From contig NZ_BAAAUN010000001.1 of assembly GCF_039533965.1 (NCBI RefSeq), positions 310,001-374,000 on the forward strand: DNA of 64,000 nt, read 5' to 3'. The position numbers were made by a program, and so were the translations under genes. The notes below the pieces were generated by a model. That model made no database searches, was not told where the DNA came from, and saw only the letters and a program-made list of their open reading frames with translations. The DNA is from Microbacterium luteolum. GTDB lineage: Bacteria; Actinomycetota; Actinomycetes; Actinomycetales; Microbacteriaceae. Shown here piece by piece: positions 26,836-34,894 of the stretch; the first letter of the stretch is position 1; every line of letters starts with the position of its first letter.

Positions 26836-27789
26836 ATGGAGATCATCGAGAACTCGAAGCTCACGGTCGTCGGTGCGGGAAGCGTGGGCTCGAGCGTCGC
26901 CTACGCCGCGCTGATCCGCGGATCCGCCCGCCACATCGCCCTCTATGACGTCGCGACCGAGAAGGTCGAGGCGGAGGTCCTCGACCTCGCCCACGGCACG
27001 CAGTTCACCGGGTCGAGCGACATCGTGGGCGGCAGCGACATCTCGGTCGCAGCCGGATCCCACGTCGTCGTGATCACCGCCGGTGCGAAGCAGAAGCCCG
27101 GCCAGACCCGCACCGAGCTGGCCGAGGTGAACGCCGGCATCATCCGCAGCATGATGCCGCAGCTGCTCGAGGTCGCCCCGCATGCGGTCTACGTCATCGT
27201 CACGAATCCGTGCGACGTGCTCACGGTCATCGCGCAGGAGGTCAGCGGGCTTCCGCCGGAGCGCGTCTTCGCCTCGGGCACGGTCCTCGACACCTCTCGC
27301 CTGCGCTGGAAGCTGGCCGAGCGCGCCGGCGTCTCGACCGGCAGCGTGCACGCTCACATCGTCGGCGAGCACGGCGACACCGAGTTCCCGCTGTGGTCGC
27401 GCGCCACGATCGGCACGGTGCCGATCCTCGACTGGCAGGTGCCGGGGCATCCACGTCTCACGCGGGAGGAACTGGATGCCATCGCGATCGACGTCCGCGA
27501 CGCCGCGTACAAGGTGATCCGGGGCAAAGGTGCGACGAACTACGCGATCGGTCTGTCGAGCGCCCGCATCGTCGAGGCGATCCTGCGCGACGAGCACGCG
27601 GTCATGCCGGTCAGCACGGTGCTGCACGACTTCCACGGCGTGGACGGGGTGGCGCTCTCAGTGCCGTCGATCGTGAGCGCCACGGGCGCGGTGCCGATCA
27701 GGAACACGTCCTTCTCCGCAGAGGAACTCGACCTGCTCCATCGCTCGGCGACCGCGCTCGAGGGCGTCAGGGCGACCCTGGGCGCTTGA
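26836..27789 (+). CDS. ldh: L-lactate dehydrogenase
   Basis: A 317-residue NAD-dependent enzyme reducing pyruvate to L-lactate. GAGSVGSSVAYA (about residues 13-24) binds NAD, TNPCDVLT follows, and GEHGDTEFPLWS holds the catalytic His. The Gln that sets lactate rather than malate specificity is in the KQKPGQTR loop near residue 86, a pattern found in lactate dehydrogenases. It starts 29 bp after the epimerase gene. Confidence 0.93.
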   Translation: MEIIENSKLTVVGAGSVGSSVAYAALIRGSARHIALYDVATEKVEAEVLDLAHGTQFTGSSDIVGGSDISVAAGSHVVVITAGAKQKPGQTRTELAEVNAGIIRSMMPQLLEVAPHAVYVIVTNPCDVLTVIAQEVSGLPPERVFASGTVLDTSRLRWKLAERAGVSTGSVHAHIVGEHGDTEFPLWSRATIGTVPILDWQVPGHPRLTREELDAIAIDVRDAAYKVIRGKGATNYAIGLSSARIVEAILRDEHAVMPVSTVLHDFHGVDGVALSVPSIVSATGAVPIRNTSFSAEELDLLHRSATALEGVRATLGA

Positions 27790-27805
27790 ACCGCCGGCCG
27801 GTTCA
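27787..27805. terminator. short palindrome between ldh and the SDR gene
   Basis: TGAACCG and CGGTTCA arms with a 5-bp centre overlap both convergent stop codons. It may act as a weak two-way terminator. Confidence 0.35.
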
Positions 27806-28567
27806 GTGGCCGTGCGGGTCGCGACTGTTCAGCGTCGCGACCACCTGGTCGTAGTCGCCGCGCGCCTCGCCGTAGCGGAGGAACTTGACGTTCTCGACCT
27901 GGATCTCCGTGGCGTCGGGCTGAGTCTCGAACAGGTGCATCACCTCGGTGATGAAGTCCTCGAGCGGCATCGCGAAGTCGCTCTCCCTCTGACCGGGCAT
28001 CAGGTCGGTCTGCACGGACGGCGGCTCGAGCTCCACGACCTTCACGGTCGATCCCTCCAGCTGGAGCCGCAGCGACTCGCTGAGCATGTGGATCGCCGCC
28101 TTGCTCGCGTTGTAGCTCGGCGTGACGCGCAGGGGAGCGAAGGCCAGCCCGGACGAAACGGTCACGATGGTCGCGTCGGGCATGCTGCGCAGCTGCTCGA
28201 TGAATGCGCCGATGAGGCGGATCGGTCCGAGCACGTTGGTCACGATGGTCTCCTCGGCCGTCGCGAGGAATCCGGACGGCTGCGACCAGTCCTCGACGCG
28301 CATCACGCCCGCCATCGTGATGACGGCGTTCAGGTCGGGGTGCGCCGCGATGACCTCGGATGCCGCGGCGCGGATGCTCTCGGCATCCGTCGTGTCGATC
28401 TGCACCGTGTGGATGGCGGGATCCGCCGCGGCGATCTCCTGCAGGAGCGCGGTGCGGCGCCCGCCGACGATGACGGTGTTGCCCTCGGCGCGGAGCGCGC
28501 GGGCGAGAGCCAGACCGATCCCGCTCGTGGCGCCGGGGATGAAGATGGTGTTTCCGCTGATGTTCAT
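27803..28567 (-). CDS. SDR family oxidoreductase
   Basis: A 254-residue classical short-chain dehydrogenase. TFxPGATSGIGLALAR-type cofactor motif lies near residues 9-24, SSGLAFAP carries the catalytic Ser, and YNASKAAIH the Tyr-x3-Lys. It has a DltE-like profile, but the substrate is unknown. It is divergent from an XRE regulator gene with 100 bp between starts, a frequent pairing in which the regulator controls the SDR gene. I start at the ATG at 28567; the frame upstream is antisense. Confidence 0.9.
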   Translation of the reverse strand: MNISGNTIFIPGATSGIGLALARALRAEGNTVIVGGRRTALLQEIAAADPAIHTVQIDTTDAESIRAAASEVIAAHPDLNAVITMAGVMRVEDWSQPSGFLATAEETIVTNVLGPIRLIGAFIEQLRSMPDATIVTVSSGLAFAPLRVTPSYNASKAAIHMLSESLRLQLEGSTVKVVELEPPSVQTDLMPGQRESDFAMPLEDFITEVMHLFETQPDATEIQVENVKFLRYGEARGDYDQVVATLNSRDPHGH

Positions 28568-28667
28568 GACTTCAGCGTCGATCAGGTGCGCGACGCCCAC
28601 CAGAGAGCGCTCATCCGGGGATCGGCGGTCCCTGGATGCCGACCTCGGCGAGAGGGATACTTCAGAG

Positions 28668-29504
28668 GTGGATCGTGAAGCGCTGGCCGAGTTCCTCCTG
28701 CGACGACGGGAGATGCTGCAGCCCTCGGATGTCGGGTTGAGCCCCGGAGTGCGCAGACGCACACCGGGTTTGCGGCGGGAAGAGGTCGCGCAGCTCGCGA
28801 CCATGTCGACCGACTACTACACGCGTCTGGAGCAGCAGCGCGGCCCGCAGCCCAGTCCTCAGATCCTCGCCGCTCTGGCCCGAGCACTCCGTCTCACCTC
28901 CGACGAGCGCGACTACCTGCATCGCGTGGCCGGTTACAGCGCCCCGGATCGTGGAGCCGTGACCGATTACGTGCGTCCGGGAATGCTCCGCATCCTCGAC
29001 CGGCTGCACGACGCACCGGCCTTCGTGGTCTCCGTGCTCGATGAGGTCCTGGTGCAGAACGACGCGGCCCGCGCTCTCCTCGGGGACGCGAGCCATCTGG
29101 TCGGTCTCGAGCGCAGCGGCATCTACCGGTGGTTCGCCCACCCCGAGTCCGAGCGAGGGCGATATCTCGAGAGCGATCATGCGCGGCAGAGCCGCTCGCT
29201 CGTCGCATCGCTCCGTGCCGCGCAGGGTCTGCTCGGCAGCCGTTCCCGCGCCGGCGAGATCGTCCGGGAGCTGACGGCGCGGAGCCCCGAGTTCGTCGAG
29301 CTCTGGGACGCGCAGGAGGTACGTCGTCGGTTCGAGGAGCACAAGGTGCTCGTGCATCCCGAGCTCGGCGAGATCGAGGTGGACTGTCAGGCGCTCTTCA
29401 CCGAGGACGAGTCCCAGGCGCTGATCGTGCTGACCGCCGCGCCCGGAAGCGAGGCGGCCAGCAAGCTCGAACTGGTCCGGGTGCTCGGCACGCAGGTCGT
29501 CTGA
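28668..29504 (+). CDS. XRE-type regulator with MmyB-like ligand domain
   Basis: A 278-residue regulator. The helix-turn-helix follows the typical RRTPGLRREEVAQLA lead-in (about residues 26-40) with STDYYTRLEQQRGPQPS. The remainder is the MmyB/MLTR ligand-binding domain (PAFVVSVLDEVLVQNDAARALLG). It probably responds to a small ligand and controls the divergent SDR gene. The start is GTG at 28668. It is paralogous in plan to the regulator at 42801. Confidence 0.88.
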   Translation: MDREALAEFLLRRREMLQPSDVGLSPGVRRRTPGLRREEVAQLATMSTDYYTRLEQQRGPQPSPQILAALARALRLTSDERDYLHRVAGYSAPDRGAVTDYVRPGMLRILDRLHDAPAFVVSVLDEVLVQNDAARALLGDASHLVGLERSGIYRWFAHPESERGRYLESDHARQSRSLVASLRAAQGLLGSRSRAGEIVRELTARSPEFVELWDAQEVRRRFEEHKVLVHPELGEIEVDCQALFTEDESQALIVLTAAPGSEAASKLELVRVLGTQVV

Positions 29505-29511
29505 TCTGGGG

Positions 29512-30351
29512 TCAGGACTCCTCGTGGGTCCGCGGGTCGGCGTCGAAGAGCCGTCCGTCCGCACGGCCCAGCGCCGTGATCGCGGCGACCTCGGCGTCAT
29601 CGAGCACGATCTCCGCGGCGGCCAGATTCGAGACCTGGTGCTCGAGGGACGAGGCCTTCGGGATCGACACGGTCTCCCGTGCGACGTGCCAGGCGAGAAC
29701 GGCCTGCACCGGGGTGATGCCGTGCGCCGCGGCGACCTCGGCCACCACGCCCTCGTCGACGAGCTCGCGGGCGCGACCGAGCGGGCTCCATGCCTCGGTG
29801 AGGATGCCGTGCTCGCGGTGATAGGCCAGCTGCTCCTCCTGCGGGAAGTACGGGTGCAGCTCGATCTGGTTCACGACGGGCCGGACACCGGTCTCGCGCT
29901 CGATGCGCTCGAGGTGCTCCGGCAGGAAGTTCGACACGCCGATCTGTCGCACGATGCCCCGCTCCTGGGCGTCCACGAGGGCGGCCCATGCCTGGACGTA
30001 CTCGTCCTGGGTCGGGTTGGGCCAGTGGATGAGGTGCAGGTCCGTGATGTCGAGGCCGAGCCGCGAGCGGCTCTCCTCGATGCTGGTGCGCGCCTTCGCG
30101 GTCGGGTGGTGGCGCCCGGGGAGCTTCGTCGTGACGATGATCTCCTCACGCGGCGCCTCGGATGCCGCGACGCCCAGCCCGACCGAGCCCTCGTTCTCGT
30201 AGTTGAACGCCGAGTCGACCAAGCGGTAGCCCGCGTCGAGTGCTCCGGCGACGGCGGCGGCGCCCTCGTCGCCGTTGAGTGCGTAGGTGCCGAGGCCGAT
30301 GGCCGGCAGGGCGAAGCCGTTGTGAGCGGTGAAGGTGGGGACAGTGGGCAT
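29512..30351 (-). CDS. aldo/keto reductase
   Basis: A 279-residue NADPH-dependent TIM-barrel reductase. The tetrad is visible: Asp in VDSAFNYENE, Tyr in the same motif, Lys in TTKLPGRHH and His in LIHWPNP. It matches the 2,5-diketo-gluconate reductase-like group (AKR5), which reduces assorted carbonyls. AGGAG lies before the ATG at 30351. It is convergent with the XRE regulator gene (7 bp apart). Confidence 0.9.
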   Translation of the reverse strand: MPTVPTFTAHNGFALPAIGLGTYALNGDEGAAAVAGALDAGYRLVDSAFNYENEGSVGLGVAASEAPREEIIVTTKLPGRHHPTAKARTSIEESRSRLGLDITDLHLIHWPNPTQDEYVQAWAALVDAQERGIVRQIGVSNFLPEHLERIERETGVRPVVNQIELHPYFPQEEQLAYHREHGILTEAWSPLGRARELVDEGVVAEVAAAHGITPVQAVLAWHVARETVSIPKASSLEHQVSNLAAAEIVLDDAEVAAITALGRADGRLFDADPRTHEES

Positions 30352-30412
30352 CGTGGCTCCTTCGGTGCAGGTGTGTCTTCAGCGTAGGGCGTGACCTGCG
30401 ATGCTGGCTCTC

Positions 30413-30796
30413 ATGACCGACCCCGTGCGCTGCCCGTGCCTGTCCGGGAACACGTTCGACGCGTGCTGTGGACCGCTGCTCCAGGGCGCCGCCGCGCCGA
30501 CGGCGGAGCGCCTGATGCGATCGCGGTACACCGCGTTCTCGCTCGAGGACGCCGGATACCTGCTGCGCACGTGGCATCCGACGACTCGACCCGAGACGTG
30601 CGAGTTCGACCCGGAGCTGAGCTGGCGGCGGCTCGTCATCATCGATCGCGTAGCGGGCGGCCCGTTCGATCGGGAGGGCGTCGTCGAGTTCGAGGCGTAC
30701 TGGCGGCAGGGCGCGGAGCGCGGTTCCCTGCACGAGCGCAGCCGCTTCGTCCGCGAGGAGCGTCAGTGGTACTACCTCGACGGCGAGGTGGAGTGA
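30413..30796 (+). CDS. YchJ-family (UPF0225) protein
   Basis: A 127-residue protein starting with a SEC-C-like zinc-binding motif, CPCLSGNTFDACCGPLL, followed by the RLMRSRYTAF and NTF2-like middle of the YchJ family. Function is unknown; a SecA-like metal site is inferred. I use the ATG at 30413 rather than 30401, since the family starts shortly before the cysteine motif. Confidence 0.88.
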   Translation: MTDPVRCPCLSGNTFDACCGPLLQGAAAPTAERLMRSRYTAFSLEDAGYLLRTWHPTTRPETCEFDPELSWRRLVIIDRVAGGPFDREGVVEFEAYWRQGAERGSLHERSRFVREERQWYYLDGEVE

Positions 30797-30819
30797 TGGG
30801 CGGATGTCGCCGCAGCGGC

Positions 30820-30825
30820 TAGATT
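30820..30825 (+). promoter_or_regulatory. -10 hexamer TAGATT, leaderless start
   Basis: TAGATT is 7 nt before the GTG at 30833. Confidence 0.5.
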
Positions 30826-30832
30826 TGAAAGC

Positions 30833-31567
30833 GTGAACGCCACCCCCGAGAACCAGCGCACCCTGCTCGACATCGCCGACCTCGACCGGCGCATCGCGCA
30901 GGCAGAGCGTGCCCGCACGCAGCCGGCACAGGGAGCGCGGATCACGGAGCTCGTCGCCATCCGACAGGATCAGCTCCGCGAGCTCACCACGCTCACCGGG
31001 ACCCGCGACGACGTGCGCACCGAGCTGACGCGGCTGGAGTCCGATGTCTCAGTCGTTGAGCAGCGGCGCAACCGCGACGCCGAGCGCCTCGCCGCCTCCA
31101 CGAGCTCCAAGGACGCGCAGGCGCTGGAGCACGAGCTCGCGAGCCTCGCCCGTCGCCAGAGCGATCTCGAGGATGCCGAGCTCGACGTCATGGGTCGGCT
31201 CGAGGAGGCCGAGGCCGCGGTCGCCGCGCAGCAGGCTCTCCTCGCGACCACCACCGCCGAGGGATCCGCGCTCACCTCTCAGGCGAAGGCCGATGTCGCG
31301 GCGGCGACCGACCGTGGTGCCGAGCTGGCACGCGATCGCGCGGCGGTCGTCGCGACGGTGCCCGCCGACCTCGTCGCGGAGTACACGCGTCGCGCCGCGA
31401 ACAGCGCGGGCGCCGCACTGCTCACTCGCGGCACGTGCGAGGGATGCCGCATGGTTCTTCCCAGCACCGACCTGAACGACATCCGCCGCGCGGCGGACGA
31501 ACTCGTCGTCTTCTGCCCCGAGTGCGGCTGCATCCTCGTGCGCACCGAGGAATCCGGGCTCTCTTGA
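30833..31567 (+). CDS. coiled-coil zinc-ribbon protein (C4 type)
   Basis: A 244-residue protein with a long heptad-rich coiled-coil hairpin (about residues 15-170) and a C-terminal zinc ribbon, C-x2-C in CEGCRM and C-x2-C in CPECGC. It is the family of mycobacterial MSMEG_4306 and Helicobacter HP0958-type proteins, thought to bind nucleic acid or act in secretion/flagellar chaperoning; no role is established in Actinobacteria. The start is GTG with a leaderless -10. Confidence 0.85.
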   Translation: MNATPENQRTLLDIADLDRRIAQAERARTQPAQGARITELVAIRQDQLRELTTLTGTRDDVRTELTRLESDVSVVEQRRNRDAERLAASTSSKDAQALEHELASLARRQSDLEDAELDVMGRLEEAEAAVAAQQALLATTTAEGSALTSQAKADVAAATDRGAELARDRAAVVATVPADLVAEYTRRAANSAGAALLTRGTCEGCRMVLPSTDLNDIRRAADELVVFCPECGCILVRTEESGLS

Positions 31568-31589
31568 GCGGGGCCCCCGCCCGCCGTCG

Positions 31590-33287
31590 ATGAGCTCGTC
31601 GACGGCGCAGGGACGGCGGATCGCGCTGATCGCGCTCGGTGACGGGCGGTACGTCGCTGTGGAGCTCGACGAGGACGGCGGCGAACGCAGCCGCGTGCCG
31701 CTGGGCGGCTCGGAACTCCTCACGTGGGTCGCGGAGCTCGAGAAGACGGAAGCGCCGCGGTGGATCATCCGCAGCGCCAGAGACATCTACCCGATGCTGC
31801 TCGCGGGTGGCGTGCGACTCGGCCGGACGCACGACCTGCTGCTCTGCCACGCGATCCTGCGCGATACGGATGCCGTGGCGCGACCTCTGCCGCCCTCGGC
31901 GGCGTGGGTGCGCCGTGAGCCGACGGATGCGGCGCCCGCCCTGTTCGACGTCGTCGAACATGACCATGCGGACGACCCCGTCGCCGAGGCGCTCGATCAG
32001 TTCCGCGCACAGCGCCGGGTGATCGATCAGGAGCGCGACGGCCGTCTGACGCTTCTGTGCGCCGCGGAATCGGCGGGCGGTCTGATCGCCGAGGAGATGC
32101 GGGCAGCCGGGCTCCCATGGGACGAGGGCGTCCACGACGCGATCCTGACCGAGACGCTCGGCACACGGCCCGCGGCAGGAGGCCTGCCCAGCAGGATGGT
32201 TGAACTGGGCGACCGCGTGCGCGCGATCCTCAGCGACTCGACGCTGCACCTCGACAGCCAGCCGAAGCTTCTCCGTGCTCTGCACCGCGTCGGCGTGCAC
32301 GTCGAGTCGACGAGCCGCTGGGAGCTCGCGAGCCAGTCGCACGCGGTCGTCGAACCACTGCTGGCCTACAAGAAGCTCTCGCGTCTGCTCAGCGCCAACG
32401 GCTGGGCGTGGTTGGCCGAGTGGGTGCATGATCGCCGGTTCCGCCCGGTCTACATCCCCGGAGGCGTCGTGACCGGACGATGGGCGTCGGCGGGCGGCGG
32501 CGCGCTGCAGCTTCCGCGCAGTCTGCGGCCGGCCGTCCGCGCCGACCCGGGCTGGACCCTGGTGGTCGCCGACGTGGCGCAGCTGGAGCCGCGGATGCTG
32601 GCGGCCATGGCCTCCGATGCGGCCATGGCGCGCGCAGCCCAGGGGAGCGACCTGTACGAGGGAGTCGTGGCATCCGGTGCCGTCGGTACCCGCGAAGAGG
32701 CGAAGTACGCCGTGCTCGGCGCGATGTACGGCGCCACCACCGGAGACAGCGGCCGTCTCGTGCCGCGGCTGCGCAAGGTCTATCCGCGGGCGATGGCGCT
32801 GGTCGACAAGGCCGCGCGCACCGGTGAGGACGGCGGAGTGGTGTCGACCTGGCTGGGTCGCTCCTCGCCGCGGCCGTCGGCGGAGTGGGCGGAGCTCCAG
32901 TCGAGGGCCACGGGGGCGGATGCCGATCCCGCCGAGGTCGCCCTGGCCCGGCGGCGAGCCAGGGACTGGGGTCGTTTCACCCGCAACTTCATCGTGCAGG
33001 GGACGGCGGCCGAGTGGTCGTTGATCTGGCTGGCGGAGATCCGGCACCGTTTGCAGCGTGCGCCCGAGGCGGCTGTGCCGGCAACGGCATCCGGACCGTT
33101 CGCGCGGCAGCCCCATCTGGCCTTCTTCCTCCATGACGAGGTCATCCTGCACGTGCCGGAGGAGCAGGCCGAGGCCGCGGCCGACGCCGTTCGGGTCGCC
33201 GCAGCGGTCGCCACCCGCCGCCTCTTCGGCGACTTCCCGATCGACGTTCCCCTCGACCTGCGCATCGCCGAGTCGGCGGAGAAGTAG
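31590..33287 (+). CDS. bifunctional 3'-5' exonuclease/DNA polymerase (family A)
   Basis: A 565-residue protein related to DNA polymerase I but much shorter, lacking the 5'-3' nuclease. Family A motif A is VVADVAQLEPRMLA (about residue 330), motif B REEAKYAVLGAMYG (about 370), and motif C FFLHDEVILH (about 510). Motif A replaces the usual Asp-Tyr-Ser-Gln with Asp-Val-Ala-Gln, and the finger helix has Ala where Pol I has Asn-Phe-Gly. Metal ligands Asp and HDE remain, so activity is plausible. It begins 22 bp after the zinc-ribbon gene. Confidence 0.85.
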   Translation: MSSSTAQGRRIALIALGDGRYVAVELDEDGGERSRVPLGGSELLTWVAELEKTEAPRWIIRSARDIYPMLLAGGVRLGRTHDLLLCHAILRDTDAVARPLPPSAAWVRREPTDAAPALFDVVEHDHADDPVAEALDQFRAQRRVIDQERDGRLTLLCAAESAGGLIAEEMRAAGLPWDEGVHDAILTETLGTRPAAGGLPSRMVELGDRVRAILSDSTLHLDSQPKLLRALHRVGVHVESTSRWELASQSHAVVEPLLAYKKLSRLLSANGWAWLAEWVHDRRFRPVYIPGGVVTGRWASAGGGALQLPRSLRPAVRADPGWTLVVADVAQLEPRMLAAMASDAAMARAAQGSDLYEGVVASGAVGTREEAKYAVLGAMYGATTGDSGRLVPRLRKVYPRAMALVDKAARTGEDGGVVSTWLGRSSPRPSAEWAELQSRATGADADPAEVALARRRARDWGRFTRNFIVQGTAAEWSLIWLAEIRHRLQRAPEAAVPATASGPFARQPHLAFFLHDEVILHVPEEQAEAAADAVRVAAAVATRRLFGDFPIDVPLDLRIAESAEK

Positions 33288-33313
33288 CCGCCGTCGCCGC
33301 GGACGCGGAGAAG

Positions 33314-33319
33314 TACACT
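33314..33319 (+). promoter_or_regulatory. -10 hexamer TACACT of rnpB
   Basis: TACACT is 6 nt before the start of the P1 helix of RNase P RNA at 33326, matching the expected transcript start. Confidence 0.6.
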
Positions 33320-33325
33320 GGAGAC

Positions 33326-33714
33326 GCGAATGGGTCGACTGGACGGCCGCGTGGCGGGCAACCGCACCGAGGAACGTCCGGGCTCCACAGGGCAGGGCGG
33401 TGGGTAACACCCACCCGGAGTGATCCGCGAGAAAGTGCCACAGAGAGCAGACCGCCTTCTGGGTTCCTGAGCTTGTCGAAGGGCCCGGAGGGTAAGGGTG
33501 AAAGGGTGGTGTAAGAGACCACCGGGGGTCATGGTGACATGACCCGCCAGGTAAACCTCGCCCGGAGCAAGGTCAGACAGAGGATGTTGACGCGGCTCGC
33601 CGAGTCCTCGGGTAGACCGCTAGAGTGCCACGGCAACGTGTCGCCGAGAGAGATGGCCGTCGAAGGGGCGAAGAACCCCGGAACAGAACCCGGCGTACAG
33701 GTCGGCCCATTCGC
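33326..33714 (+). ncRNA. rnpB: RNase P RNA (bacterial type A)
   Basis: A 389-nt catalytic RNA that trims tRNA 5' leaders. P1 is GCGAATGGG (33326) with CCCATTCGC (33706-33714). Core signatures are GAGGAACGTCCGGGCTCC, GAAAGTGCCACAGAGA, GGGTGAAAGGGTGGTGTAAG and ACAGAACCCGGCGTACAGG near the 3' end. The P12 arm (about 33454-33490) carries CTGAGCTTGTCGAAG, a copy of the dispersed intergenic repeat. Confidence 0.95.
33467..33481 (+). repeat. CTGAGCTTGTCGAAG repeat within rnpB P12
   Basis: One mismatch to the copy at 9782-9796. It forms the tip of the P12 hairpin. Confidence 0.65.
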
Positions 33715-33726
33715 CTCAGATATGCC

Positions 33727-33755
33727 GAAGGCCCCGCTCGATGAGCGGGGCCTTC
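33727..33755. terminator. bidirectional terminator after rnpB
   Basis: GAAGGCCCCGCTC (33727-33739) pairs perfectly with GAGCGGGGCCTTC (33743-33755). It can end rnpB and the minus-strand ppgK. Confidence 0.85.
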
Positions 33756-33852
33756 GTCGTGCGTTCGACGGGCAAGGCACTCCAGAACAAGAGGGGCCAC
33801 GCGCCCGGAGGCTCCGGGCAGCGCGTAGCGATGTCTGGAGTGGGCGTGGGGA

Positions 33853-34599
33853 TCAGTCGCCGGCGAGCGACGCCGCGCCGATGATGCCCGAGTTGTTGCG
33901 GTGGATCGCCGGGACGATCGGGGTCTTGAGCTCGAGCAGCGGGAGGAAGTCACCCGCGTTCTTCGACACGCCGCCGCCGACCACGAACAGGTCGGGGCTG
34001 AAGAGGAACTCGATGTGCGAGTAGAACGCCTGCAGCCGCTCGGCCCAGGCCGCCCAGCTGAGGTTCTCGCGCTCGCGCGCCGAGGTCGCCGCCCACTGCT
34101 CGACGGACTCGAACTCGCGGAAGTTCAGTTGGCCGAGCTCCGTGTTGGGGAGCAGGACGCCGTCGTAGAGGAAGGCCGAGCCGATCCCGGTGCCGAGGGT
34201 GGTCAGGAGCGTGAGTCCGCGGACGTCCCTGGCCGCGCCGTGACGCGCCTCCGCGACACCGGCCGCATCAGCGTCGTTCACGAAGACGATGTTGCGACCG
34301 AGTCCGTCGCGGAAGAACCGCTCCGCGTCGAAGTCGATCCATTCCTTCGAGACGTTCGCCGCCGACAGCGTCTTGCCGCGCTTGACGATCGCCGGGAAGG
34401 CGACGCCGAGGGGCATGGTCGAGTCGTGCACGTCGAGGGTCTTCAGCACCGACTGCACGGCGACGAGGACGTCCTGCGGCGCTGCGCCCTCCGGAGTGGG
34501 GACGCGCACCCGGTCGGAGGCCATGGTGCCGTGCGTGAGGTCGACGATTCCTGCTTTGATTCCCGTGCCGCCGATGTCGACGCCGATCGCTTTTGCCAT
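33853..34599 (-). CDS. ppgK: polyphosphate glucokinase
   Basis: A 248-residue ROK-fold kinase that phosphorylates glucose with polyphosphate (and often ATP). The phosphate-binding VDIGGTGIKAG is at residues 6-16 and LGTGIGSAFLYDG near 130. The catalytic Asp is in FVNDADAAG. The length, shorter than ATP-only ROK glucokinases, and lack of the ROK zinc site fit the actinobacterial PPGK group. The start is ATG 34599, leaderless with TAAGCT upstream; an ATG at 34650 was not chosen. Confidence 0.92.
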   Translation of the reverse strand: MAKAIGVDIGGTGIKAGIVDLTHGTMASDRVRVPTPEGAAPQDVLVAVQSVLKTLDVHDSTMPLGVAFPAIVKRGKTLSAANVSKEWIDFDAERFFRDGLGRNIVFVNDADAAGVAEARHGAARDVRGLTLLTTLGTGIGSAFLYDGVLLPNTELGQLNFREFESVEQWAATSARERENLSWAAWAERLQAFYSHIEFLFSPDLFVVGGGVSKNAGDFLPLLELKTPIVPAIHRNNSGIIGAASLAGD

Positions 34600-34606
34600 G
34601 GGCGAT

Positions 34607-34612
34607 AGCTTA
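34607..34612 (-). promoter_or_regulatory. -10 hexamer TAAGCT, leaderless ppgK start
   Basis: TAAGCT on the minus strand, 7 nt before the ATG at 34599. Confidence 0.5.
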
Positions 34613-34667
34613 GCGACCACCGCACACGCCAGTAGGATCGATGACATCACGCGAAGAAGGGGCAGCT

Positions 34668-34892
34668 ATGTCTGACGGCGACGCAAAGTACTGGTACAAC
34701 TCCGAGACCGGTCAGGTCGAGTTCGGCATGATCTCGCCCTCCGTGGACCGGGTCGGACCGTTCGACACCGAGGCGGAGGCGACTCGTGCACCGGAGGTGC
34801 TCAAGGAGCGCGCGCGCGCCTGGGCCGAAGAGGAAGCCGCCGAGCAGGGCTGGGACGTCAAGGGCGACGCAAAGGGCCAGGGCGCAGAGTAG
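34668..34892 (+). CDS. small SPOR-like protein
   Basis: A 74-residue acidic cytoplasmic protein, MSDGDAKYWYNSETGQVEFG..., in which the middle (GPFDTEAEATRAPEVLKERARAW) resembles the SPOR-type repeat, but with no membrane anchor. Function is unknown. It lies 2 bp before glnA2 and is probably in its operon. I use the ATG at 34668; the ATG at 34641 adds residues encoded by ribosome-site-like sequence (AAGGGGCAG). Confidence 0.75.
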   Translation: MSDGDAKYWYNSETGQVEFGMISPSVDRVGPFDTEAEATRAPEVLKERARAWAEEEAAEQGWDVKGDAKGQGAE

Positions 34893-34894
34893 TC

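Noticed and set aside
33142..33780. Several small open frames over the RNase P RNA
   Set aside because: The region folds as RNase P RNA with all core signatures, and the frames have no codon bias or ribosome sites.
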